Of a stretch of 64,000 nucleotides of DNA, positions 51,451-59,017 are shown in pieces (position 1 is the stretch's first letter; each line of letters opens with the position of its first letter). Position numbers and translations under genes: made by a program. The notes under the pieces were generated by a model that saw nothing but the letters and a program-made list of their open reading frames with translations, made no database searches and was not told the DNA's origin. The DNA is from Pseudomonas viridiflava. Its GTDB lineage: Bacteria > Pseudomonadota > Gammaproteobacteria > Pseudomonadales > Pseudomonadaceae. The stretch spans positions 61,466-125,465 of the forward strand of contig NZ_UTBZ01000130.1 of NCBI RefSeq assembly GCF_900580865.1, written 5' to 3'.

Positions 51451-53568
51451 TTAGGCAGATGTTAGCGCCATAAGCTTCGGACATTCAGTCTTCAGGCCGG
51501 TAAGGCGCGCATTAATAGCTTCGCTCAACGAGGTAAAAGGTGGTAGCTTTCCAGAAATTACGGCGATAACATATTCGGCTAATAGGCTCCCTTGTTGTGG
51601 GTCTTCGAGGGCCGGGAGCAATACATCGAGAGTTCGTTCTTTCTGGATAACTCCATATTCTATAGCTGAGGCGTTTCTAATAAGGGCGGACCTTATAAGT
51701 CCCTCAGAGTAGTTTTTAAAGTTTTTCCATCCCAAGACTTGAGTATATGGGAAGCCCGGAGAAAGCCGCTTGGTCTCATCATCTGCAGTTCTCATTTGCT
51801 GAAGCGAAGACGCTACCGCAATAACCACCCCGGCAATCCCTGTTTTCTCGGGTGCAAGATAAGACCCACCCCCTAGTACGACTTGTTCAGTGCTGGAATC
51901 AATGTGGAATAGTGCGTCGCTGCCTGATAAACCATCGTGCACATTTGCCAACTTGGAAAGCCGTTCATGAAAGCGACCGGAATTTTTAATTCCCGCTTTC
52001 ATAAAGCCACTTATCGAATTGAGTTCGAGGCACCAAGGGCAGTCTAAATGATTGTAATCAGGTAATACCAGCATCTCAATATATTGAAAGCTTCGCTTTA
52101 CAGTTGGAGCGTCTTCGTATGCGACACAGTTTCTAAGTTCACTTTCGGCCTCGGCAGACGCGGGGCGGTACACGCCGCATAAAAAAGTTATATCTCGCAC
52201 CTCCTGGTTAAGGGCAGGCGTTTCTCTAATTAGGTTGTTTAGCCGCTCAAATAATTTTCCTCTGATAACCACAGGATCGTAGACAACGATTTTGTCAGAT
52301 TTGGAAAAGGCGCTAACAGTATCGATTTCAAGTACCTTTTCAGGATCTTGTAGGTGAATATATGTAGCGCCTATAGAGTTGGCGAGCTTTTTAAGGTTTT
52401 CGTCATCGCCAAAAGTTAGTATAAGTGAAGTGGGGGTGAGGATTGAGGACAGTTTTGCATTCGACTCGTTAGCAAATACGTCAGTCGCGGAAATTTTTTT
52501 GTAGTCAATATAGTAAGCGTAGTGCTTGTTGCCTTTTAAGTGATCGCCTTTGTGAAACAATACTATGTCATCTAGGTGGGTGTGATAACGTTTAAAAAAT
52601 TCAACTCCAATTTTGGCAATCTTCCTTGTCAACGTCACGCCTTTGTCAGTTAAATTCTTAACATAGTAGGCGCTTGCATGGATCTCGACTGGTTTGCTGT
52701 TTTCTTTACAAAGCTCGCAAGCGTCAAAGTTAAATCTTCTGACTTTGGTTTTTATTTTGCATATTGTATGATCGCCGCCATTGAAGGAGTATACGGAAAC
52801 CACGGAAAGTTTTTTTGACGAGTAAGCGCTTCTGAATGTTTCTTGGAATTCTCTGATTAATCTGCCGCTGCTATCTACACTAACAATAAGCAAAGGATTT
52901 ACCGACGCCTTTAAGGCTGGCGTCGTAGCACAGATGACGGACCTACAATCTGCTAGGTTCTTCGTGGGGTGTGCTGGGAGGGCGTCGAAGACAGTGGTTT
53001 TGGAAAGAATTTGCATTGCGCGCAGTGGCAATGCTGCAATCGACCAAGAATCAATAAATATATAATCTGAATAGTCGATTGCTTTCAGCAACCAGAATGC
53101 CACTCGATCTAAGTCGTCCTTATTTTTGATTGAGTCTCCGAGCCGAAAAAACGCATCCGTATGATTGTGTGATGGAGTTGTGAAATGGTACTGTTTTCCC
53201 CCTCGAAGAAAGCTCTCGCTAGAATATTTTTCAAGAAGTCGATCTAAGTCGATGGCGGCTAATTCTGTAGAATCGTAGTCTTCTACTGATAGAGAAACCC
53301 CAGCGATAGAAACTTGGTAGACCTGATAGCATTTAAATTGCGTGCTGTAGATTACAATTCCCACAAAGTCGAGGCTTAAGCGGTTTATTAGCTTGCTTCG
53401 GATTGGTGCGTTGTCTTCTTTGGCCATTTCAGTGACCAAATCTAAATTTCTGGCTAGGATATAGCAACCATCATATGGGTCATTCGATGATCGAATAGCC
53501 ATTGCCAGCAGTGGCTCAACATCTGCTGGGCCAACTATCTCGATGCAGTTTACGATTATTGGATTCAT
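51451..53568 (-). CDS. Large island protein with phosphoribosyltransferase-like features
   Basis: A 705-residue protein, A+T-rich. Near residue 125, QYHFTTPSHNHTDAFFRLGD, then LLKAIDYSDYIFIDSWS resembles the start of orotate-PRTase-like domains. LLIVSVDSSGRL (near 225) and DKIVVYDPVVIRGKLFERL (near 430) look like degenerate PRPP loops. Paired cysteines in FDACELCKE (near 280) and HLDCPWCLE (near 510) could bind zinc. It starts 2 bp after the ATPase gene, so they act together. Enzymatic activity is doubtful because the usual DDxxxTGxT residues are not complete. Function unknown. Confidence 0.6.
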   Translation of the reverse strand: MNPIIVNCIEIVGPADVEPLLAMAIRSSNDPYDGCYILARNLDLVTEMAKEDNAPIRSKLINRLSLDFVGIVIYSTQFKCYQVYQVSIAGVSLSVEDYDSTELAAIDLDRLLEKYSSESFLRGGKQYHFTTPSHNHTDAFFRLGDSIKNKDDLDRVAFWLLKAIDYSDYIFIDSWSIAALPLRAMQILSKTTVFDALPAHPTKNLADCRSVICATTPALKASVNPLLIVSVDSSGRLIREFQETFRSAYSSKKLSVVSVYSFNGGDHTICKIKTKVRRFNFDACELCKENSKPVEIHASAYYVKNLTDKGVTLTRKIAKIGVEFFKRYHTHLDDIVLFHKGDHLKGNKHYAYYIDYKKISATDVFANESNAKLSSILTPTSLILTFGDDENLKKLANSIGATYIHLQDPEKVLEIDTVSAFSKSDKIVVYDPVVIRGKLFERLNNLIRETPALNQEVRDITFLCGVYRPASAEAESELRNCVAYEDAPTVKRSFQYIEMLVLPDYNHLDCPWCLELNSISGFMKAGIKNSGRFHERLSKLANVHDGLSGSDALFHIDSSTEQVVLGGGSYLAPEKTGIAGVVIAVASSLQQMRTADDETKRLSPGFPYTQVLGWKNFKNYSEGLIRSALIRNASAIEYGVIQKERTLDVLLPALEDPQQGSLLAEYVIAVISGKLPPFTSLSEAINARLTGLKTECPKLMALTSA

Positions 53569-53570
53569 AG

Positions 53571-54653
53571 TTAAACTGGCATGATTAGTGAGATTGAAGT
53601 TGACAGCATGTCGGAATCGGTTTTGGAGAAAAGAACGTTTATTTCATCCGAGAACGTATCATTTAGATAGTCATAGTTCGCGCATAAGACACCGGAAGTG
53701 GTGATAATAACTAATCCCTTTAGCTCCTGAGCGCACTGCATTGCTGCAAATAAACCCAGTCCTCGTTGTATAGGCTTACGCTGGATTTTTGAGGTGCTGT
53801 ATTGATGAAATGCTTTTTCAATAACTTCTTTTTTGTTTAGCTTTGGAAGTGATTTTTTTAGAGAGTCATAAATTCCGGTGCCGGAGTCTACAATGTCTAT
53901 TATCAGATATTTTTTTGCTCCATCTTTTTTTGATCTGGCGTTTAGATACGCGGTTAACGCTGGTGGTAACTCTGCGTTTTTGATTTCAGTCAAACTATTG
54001 TAAATGACTCTGGATACTTTCATGTATCGTAGAGAAGTTGTTGGTTGGCGAGCGTGATGTATAGTGTTTTCCCAAATCTCCTTCAAAAAAACGTATAGAC
54101 TCATAGAGTTAACGATTTTATCAAGTGCTCCTTTAGCCTCGGCGGTAGTCCCAATCATGCACTGTTCAATCTTCGGACTTAGAAGGGTTCGAAAATCTTC
54201 CTCAGAAGGCTCTGCAGAGCCAAGGTTTAGCACCGGCGGATGGACGTAATACGGGTCTAAAGCATAGAGTGAATATGATTGACTGCCTTGGAATGCGCCA
54301 TAATCCATGTCTACTGCAGCGCTTACTTTTTCCACGAGGTATTGAGTTATATCTTTTTCGTGCCTGTCTATAATTATCAGGTCTTGAATGCAAATATTGA
54401 TGAAGCAAGCTGAGGCGAGATAGGAATCTTCCCTAATACCAAACTCTTCAATTTCAGACCGAGATAGGTGGATTTTCACTTTTTCTAAATTTCCAGATCT
54501 TGCTAGTCCGATTATGCAGGAGATAAAGAATCCTTCGGCACCAATGGAAAAGCTAGCATGCTTCTCAAATCTGAAACTCGACTTTTGATTTGTTCTGATG
54601 TTGTTAAATAAATGGCCTATAGAACAACCAGGGGGGATTGTAATTTCATTCAT
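53571..54653 (-). CDS. GHKL (histidine-kinase-like) ATPase domain protein
   Basis: A 360-residue protein. The C-terminal half contains all GHKL boxes: FLKEIWENTIHHARQP (N box), LIIDIVDSGTGIYDSL (G1), QRGLGLFAAMQCAQELKG (G2), with a lid region between (AFHQYSTSKIQRKPIQ). There is no phosphoacceptor His domain and no receiver. The N-terminal 110 residues (IPPGCSIGHLFNNIR; ASACFINICIQDLIII) may be STAS-like. ATG 54653 is used; a longer frame needs a TTG. It is the first gene of a two-gene operon in the island. Such ATPases may act as molecular switches that open or close on nucleotide binding. Confidence 0.72.
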   Translation of the reverse strand: MNEITIPPGCSIGHLFNNIRTNQKSSFRFEKHASFSIGAEGFFISCIIGLARSGNLEKVKIHLSRSEIEEFGIREDSYLASACFINICIQDLIIIDRHEKDITQYLVEKVSAAVDMDYGAFQGSQSYSLYALDPYYVHPPVLNLGSAEPSEEDFRTLLSPKIEQCMIGTTAEAKGALDKIVNSMSLYVFLKEIWENTIHHARQPTTSLRYMKVSRVIYNSLTEIKNAELPPALTAYLNARSKKDGAKKYLIIDIVDSGTGIYDSLKKSLPKLNKKEVIEKAFHQYSTSKIQRKPIQRGLGLFAAMQCAQELKGLVIITTSGVLCANYDYLNDTFSDEINVLFSKTDSDMLSTSISLIMPV

Positions 54654-54998
54654 GACGTGTAGATCTCTCAATCTTATAATTAAGGGCTAGTGTATCATGA
54701 GTATTTGTAAAAGTTAATCTCTCGGCACTGGCATTTGAGAATGCTAAACGCTCGCTGAAGATAATGGTTTAAAGGTTTCATTTTTGTTGGTTTTTAAGTG
54801 TCAAACTAGCTTGTCGTCAATAGAATGGATTTGTTTTATAGGAATAAATAAATCCCTAGCTTTATGATTTTCGGCCAGGGTTTTGGCAGAGGTAGTGAGA
54901 TGTGGCGCGGTCGGCGGCGTCGTTATGCTCAAAGAGAGTATTCTTAGTGGTATGCTTTCAGTTATTTGTTGTTAGATAAGGTGGAAGTATTCTTTGTT
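54654..54998. other. A+T-rich non-coding gap inside the island
   Basis: No gene found on either strand. The sequence holds several T-rich tracts and the run TTTATAGGAATAAATAAATCC near 54835. It probably includes the promoter of the ATPase/PRTase-like operon and the end of the nuclease transcript. Confidence 0.5.
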
Positions 54999-55523
54999 TT
55001 ACATGTAGTCTGTCCTTGGATCGTAGTCTAGTGGTAGATTGTTTTCTGTTGTCGATGGTAAGGTTTTCCGCATTCGATATATTGCCCTGGTAACCTCTGA
55101 TCTTACATTTCCTTCAAATTGTAGGTTTTTGCTATCGTCAGTTGATCGAAAGCAATCCAAGTTGGACTCGAGTTGGTAAGCCCAAAATGTTCCAAGAAAG
55201 TAGACGAAGTAGAGTTGTCTTCCTTCATCTATGTATTTTTTAATTGTTTTGTTTCCTTTTTTTCGATAATGGCAGCTTAATCTAGCACGAATGCCACTTC
55301 TTTTTGACTCCGAGATACCTATATATATGGGTCTGAAATTGTCAGGGAAGCCCGTTGGTAAGTAAGCATCTTTTGTGTCATTTCTAATTGTGGGTTTGGT
55401 GTGGTCTATTTTTTCCCCTACCACATAGCATCCAGTCGCTTTTGGAGCTAAAAGATAATCTTCAAGTTTCAAAGGGTCGGATGCATCTGAGATTATGAAA
55501 AGGTTAGGGTCTGGGGTTTTCAT
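54999..55523 (-). CDS. GIY-YIG nuclease-like protein
   Basis: A 174-residue protein with GCYVVGEKIDH (the GIY part), FRPIYIGISES (YIG), GIRARLSCHYRKKGN (Arg and His of the third motif) and FWAYQLESNLDCF (the metal-binding Glu). These four are in the normal order for the GIY-YIG nuclease fold. AAAGGAGAAATC precedes ATG 55523. A separate transcription unit in the same A+T-rich island as the GHKL ATPase; shared function is inferred only. Confidence 0.62.
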   Translation of the reverse strand: MKTPDPNLFIISDASDPLKLEDYLLAPKATGCYVVGEKIDHTKPTIRNDTKDAYLPTGFPDNFRPIYIGISESKRSGIRARLSCHYRKKGNKTIKKYIDEGRQLYFVYFLGTFWAYQLESNLDCFRSTDDSKNLQFEGNVRSEVTRAIYRMRKTLPSTTENNLPLDYDPRTDYM

Positions 55524-55732
55524 GATTTCTCCTTTTTTTATATTTGGTCAGGGTGCTGATTTGATTAGTATTGTGAGGGAGTCGCGACGAGACCGCTCTG
55601 CTGCAAAATAAATGCTTTTCTATGGCGAGGTTGCGCGACTTAATATGCTTTTTTGAAGGCGGTTTTTTTCTAATAATAAATTTAGCTTCTTTCACAATTT
55701 ATTTTCCTCGTGTCTTCTGTGAGTTTTTGATC

Positions 55733-56020
55733 CTACCTCTTCGCGCACACTTCGATATCGGCTTGGGTCGTAACCTCTGAGTCGATACCTAATCTGTATT
55801 TGCAATAATCTATGATGTCCTGTCTCTGCTCGCTCGTTAGTTTTTCTATGCGTCGATGATTGCCATCATTGGCGTGAATATTAAAAAACTGCACTCGAAA
55901 CGTTAGGTGCTTTTTAATGAAAAATATTCTATTGACCTCGGCATCAGAAACTTCGTTGTAGAAGCCAATATTCAGAATGAGTAGCAGCGACGTTAAAGTA
56001 GCGAGTACGAAATATTTCAT
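55733..56020 (-). CDS. Probable immunity protein for the amidase effector
   Basis: A 95-residue protein with an N-terminal signal or anchor (MKYFVLATLTSLLLILNIGF) and a small polar domain ending EVCAKR. Its ATG overlaps the amidase stop (ATGA). A periplasm-directed small protein coupled to a peptidoglycan-degrading effector is the normal T6SS immunity arrangement. No named family recognised. Confidence 0.68.
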   Translation of the reverse strand: MKYFVLATLTSLLLILNIGFYNEVSDAEVNRIFFIKKHLTFRVQFFNIHANDGNHRRIEKLTSEQRQDIIDYCKYRLGIDSEVTTQADIEVCAKR

Positions 56021-56745
56021 TCCGCACCTGGCTTCGGTGGCGGTAAAAGTCCGGTCTTGGTACGGATATTTCTGACAAGCTCCATACCAATATTGCCGGG
56101 GCAGATTTTCCCTTCGCTCACTTGGCCAGGGTACTCACGATGGCCACCAAAATTCTTAATGACAAAAACTCCCTTTAAAACGTCGATCAAACGCAGCAAC
56201 GAATCAATTTGTGTCGCAGGAATGACGTTTGTTGTGCTGACCCCGAAGTACTCCAGTGTTTCCCTACCTTTCGCTACTATGTCTCCGCCTTCCTCTGCGG
56301 TAGTCAAGTTCTCCAGGAGCACAATACCGATTACGCCTGTATTGAAGAGATGAACGTTTGATCCTAAAAATCTAATGTCACGTCCTTCAAGAACCGTTCC
56401 GTCACAAGCAATCGCATAGTGATAGCCAATGTCATCAAATCCGTTGCCCATGTGATGAGATTGAACACCCTTCATTTGCTTGGCGCCGCCCGGAGTGCAT
56501 TCGTATGAGCGGCCTGCATGATGCAGAGCAATCATTGAGTAATCCCAATCCATCTCCATGTCAGGTTTGGCCTTGGCTGCTCCCCAGCTAGAGCGTTCAG
56601 TAAAGGTGCCTCCAGATGAACGGATGTTTTTAATAATGGCCTCCCGTGTCGCCGCTCGATCATCCACTTTCACGGGGATGGGGCACATGAATTCACCGGG
56701 CTTTATTTTTTGAGCTGTTGCTTTCGTCGAAAAATTTTCGGCCAT
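56017..56745 (-). CDS. N-acetylmuramoyl-L-alanine amidase (PGRP/amidase_2 type), T6SS effector
   Basis: A 242-residue protein with SSWGAAKAKPDMEMDWDYSM near residue 55, MIALHHAGRSYECT (first zinc His), GFDDIGYHYAIACDGTVLEG and KNFGGHREYPGQ with KICPGN at the end (second His and Cys). This is the zinc amidase layout of peptidoglycan-recognition proteins, which cut between muramic acid and the stem peptide. No signal peptide: it would reach the periplasm by the T6SS with the PAAR gene just upstream. Its ATG overlaps the PAAR stop (TAATG), with GGAGGGG as ribosome site. Confidence 0.85.
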   Translation of the reverse strand: MAENFSTKATAQKIKPGEFMCPIPVKVDDRAATREAIIKNIRSSGGTFTERSSWGAAKAKPDMEMDWDYSMIALHHAGRSYECTPGGAKQMKGVQSHHMGNGFDDIGYHYAIACDGTVLEGRDIRFLGSNVHLFNTGVIGIVLLENLTTAEEGGDIVAKGRETLEYFGVSTTNVIPATQIDSLLRLIDVLKGVFVIKNFGGHREYPGQVSEGKICPGNIGMELVRNIRTKTGLLPPPKPGAE

Positions 56746-57287
56746 TACTGCCCCTCCGATAGTTCGTCAAGCGTTCTTGCTGGCGCACTGAACTTGATAT
56801 GCAGTGAGATTTTTGAGTCTTTCGATGGGGCTTTTATATGAGCTACGCCACTCGCGTCCGTCACGCCCGTAATCGTCACGCCGTCGACGGTGGCGACATA
56901 ATCCCTAAGTGCCAATGGCTCGCCCGTTTCGCTGTTAAGGACGCTGAATGATTGACCGAAGGTATTTGGCAGGACTAATGGCAGTGGTGGTGTAAATGGA
57001 GCGGGCGTGTGGGAGTTGCCGATTACGATTGTGCCGGAACCACTGATGACGTTATTGCCATGGGCGCCGGTGCTACCCAAGGTCGCGGCAGGCAAGCCAT
57101 TGATGAGAACCGTAGAGGCGACGTCGCCGACAATTGCGCTTCCGCATGCGCTTTTGTCTGTTTGTCGTGCGGCGGCTAAGCCGTCGAAGAAAACATCTGG
57201 AGATCCAGAGGCTATTGGATTGACCCCATGCCCAGGCAGAGGGCAGGAAGTGGGATCAGTAATACGAGCTGCAGGTTTTCCCGACAT
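56745..57287 (-). CDS. PAAR domain protein with C-terminal adaptor or extension
   Basis: A 180-residue protein. Residues 1-105 hold the PAAR repeats (AARITDPTSCPLPGHGVNPI; AARQTDKSACGSAIVGDVA; VLINGLPAATLGSTGAHGNN; VISGSGTIVIGNS). A proline-rich linker (TPAPFTPPLPLVLP) leads to a beta-rich domain (FSVLNSETGEPLALRDYVA; GVTITGVTDASGVAHIKA) like the transthyretin-like extension seen on spike proteins. The extension may carry the amidase. ATG 57287 is chosen since AAGGA is properly placed for it and not for the earlier ATG. Confidence 0.85.
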   Translation of the reverse strand: MSGKPAARITDPTSCPLPGHGVNPIASGSPDVFFDGLAAARQTDKSACGSAIVGDVASTVLINGLPAATLGSTGAHGNNVISGSGTIVIGNSHTPAPFTPPLPLVLPNTFGQSFSVLNSETGEPLALRDYVATVDGVTITGVTDASGVAHIKAPSKDSKISLHIKFSAPARTLDELSEGQ

Positions 57288-57489
57288 ATCAAACATCCTT
57301 GTAGAAATTACGTCAGTCGAAGTTTGGCATAAAAGACTGGGCACGGACCATACGGAGTGAAGGGGCGAGCTAGCAGGACGAGGTAAAGGAGTTATGAAAA
57401 CTCGCCAGAAAGCAGGAGCGTCCCCCTTTAGTTTTTTCGGCTGATCCCTCCATGGCGACAGATCAACTGCCGCAATGGAGGGGACTTCG

Positions 57490-57852
57490 TTACTCCGTCG
57501 GCACTACGTTATCCAACGCCCGATTCACCGCCAACTCTCCGAGCATTACGACCTGCGCAATGCCTTGCAGTGTCTTGCGTGCCGGTCCGTGAACCAGACC
57601 GATTACATCGCCCAGCATTACAGAGGCCGAGCCGAGCGATTCACTGGCGTTCACCAGCAATTCCTCAGTCTTGGTGTTCGGGTTGGCGATAAACATCGTG
57701 TTGGTTTGGTACGGGGTGAGCATGATTTCTGGAGCGGGGCCGAGGTAATGGGAGAGGGCGCGGTCGACGGCTTCGTTGAATTTCTTTGCGTCTGGGGATT
57801 CGTCGCCCGAGATCGGATCGATTTCTGGCGGATTCGGCGTAATTTTGAACAT
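57490..57852 (-). CDS. DUF6124 family protein, copy C
   Basis: A 120-residue member with the conserved start MFKITPNPPEIDPISGDESP, KKFNEAVDRALSHYLGP, ELLVNASESLGSASVMLGDV and end AVNRALDNVVPTE. It is closer to copy A than to B. AGGAG lies nine bases before the ATG, in the paired arm of the leader. The 3' side holds a CCCTCCAT/ATGGAGGG hairpin (57445-57483) instead of the GTGACGG element of copies A and B. Confidence 0.88.
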   Translation of the reverse strand: MFKITPNPPEIDPISGDESPDAKKFNEAVDRALSHYLGPAPEIMLTPYQTNTMFIANPNTKTEELLVNASESLGSASVMLGDVIGLVHGPARKTLQGIAQVVMLGELAVNRALDNVVPTE

Positions 57853-58142
57853 AGATGAAACTCCTGGGAAACGATTAAGGAGCCATCACACTTCGCTACC
57901 AAACGAGGGGTGGTGGCCATGCACAGGTTGGTAGACCGGCCCAGGAGCCCGGCGCGTCCGAGGACGCCCTACGCATGGCCACCATAAAGCGGAGATCAAA
58001 AAAGCGATCTCTGCGAAAGGTGCGCAATGCGCCTGGGAAAGTCGGGCTACCAAACCCGATCACTGCTATTCAGTGACCGACCCACAATAGAACCCGCATC
58101 CGAGGCGCACAAGCCGGCGGATTCTGGCGTAGTCGTAGGCAA
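57853..58142 (-). promoter_or_regulatory. Structured RNA leader of DUF6124 copy C
   Basis: P1 TCACTG/CAGTGA (58060-58076). TTGGTAG (58047-58053). Variable hairpin GAGATC/GATCTC. Strand a GGTGGCCAT (57975-57983). GC hairpin GCGTCC/GGACGC, perfect (57954-57967). Anti-ribosome arm CTCCTGGG (57940-57947). CTACCAA (57928-57934). Strand a' ATGGCCACC (57912-57920). TTGGTAG (57896-57902). Ribosome-site arm CCCAGGAG (57861-57868). The two ribosome arms are fully complementary over 8 bases, yet share no sequence with those of copy A. The conserved 5' block is at 58106-58142. Confidence 0.75.
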
Positions 58143-58312
58143 CGGCGCAAGGCGTTGTAGGTTGGGATGACGTAACTTGGGGTGTCTTTAAACAAAGTCC
58201 AGGAATTGCTTCAACAGGGCAGTTAGAGCTGTTTTTGCGATGTCTTTGTGGACTGGAGGAGCGAGAGCCGTTTCGCGATCCATCGAAGCTAGTCCCGTCG
58301 CTAAATGGGAAC

Positions 58313-58873
58313 TTAATTCGCCAGTGAAACAAGCGTATCGATCACATTGATGGGCACATAAACCAACGTAATCCCCGCATACGCTTTACGCGACCGTGCC
58401 ACAAACGCGCCAATCGGCAACACAATCATGATCACATCCAGCAAACCCCAAAGCGCCACCGGCGATGCCTCAAACAGCGTGACATTGACGATCAGCCCCA
58501 GGCACAGATACGTGGACAGCGACAGCAATGCATAGCGCCCATCCTGTTCAAAATACACGCGCAACCCGTGCTGCTCATCCTCACTTCGACTCGGCAGCAA
58601 CAACGCCGCCGTGACGAACAGCGACAATGTCAGCATCACCAGCAGTAGAAATTCGAGAAACGAGAAGGTCTGTTTCACCGCCGACAGTGCGTTGACGGCC
58701 CACCAGAATTGCAGCTGCATGGTAAACAGCATCACCGCCCAGACCAGCGCCACCCAGTCTGGCTTGGCTACTCGGCGGATGCGGAACACCGTTAATGCTC
58801 CGAGCAGGAGGCGGGTGACGGAGAGCCCGAGGATCATCGAGAGAACGGTGGCGACGATTGGGAAGTTGCTCAT
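58313..58873 (-). CDS. Hypothetical integral membrane protein
   Basis: A 186-residue protein with six hydrophobic segments (FPIVATVLSMILGLSVTRLL; WVALVWAVMLFTMQLQFWWA; FLEFLLLVMLTLSLFVTAAL; LSLSTYLCLGLIVNVTLF; ALWGLLDVIMIVLPIGAF; and the tail ITLVYVPINVIDTL). GGGAGGCAAG precedes ATG 58873. Family not recognised. Normal composition for the genome, so a core-type gene beyond the accessory block. Confidence 0.7.
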   Translation of the reverse strand: MSNFPIVATVLSMILGLSVTRLLLGALTVFRIRRVAKPDWVALVWAVMLFTMQLQFWWAVNALSAVKQTFSFLEFLLLVMLTLSLFVTAALLLPSRSEDEQHGLRVYFEQDGRYALLSLSTYLCLGLIVNVTLFEASPVALWGLLDVIMIVLPIGAFVARSRKAYAGITLVYVPINVIDTLVSLAN

Positions 58874-59017
58874 CTTGCCTCCCGTGAGCTCGAGGGTGAG
58901 GGGGGGCTGACCAGGTCAGGAAGGCTTTGTTGCCACTTGACCTTAAACCTAGCGTGGAAACGCGTTTGAGCAAGGGACTGTCACACCCGGCACTCTCGAT
59001 TTTTGAACAACGCCTAG

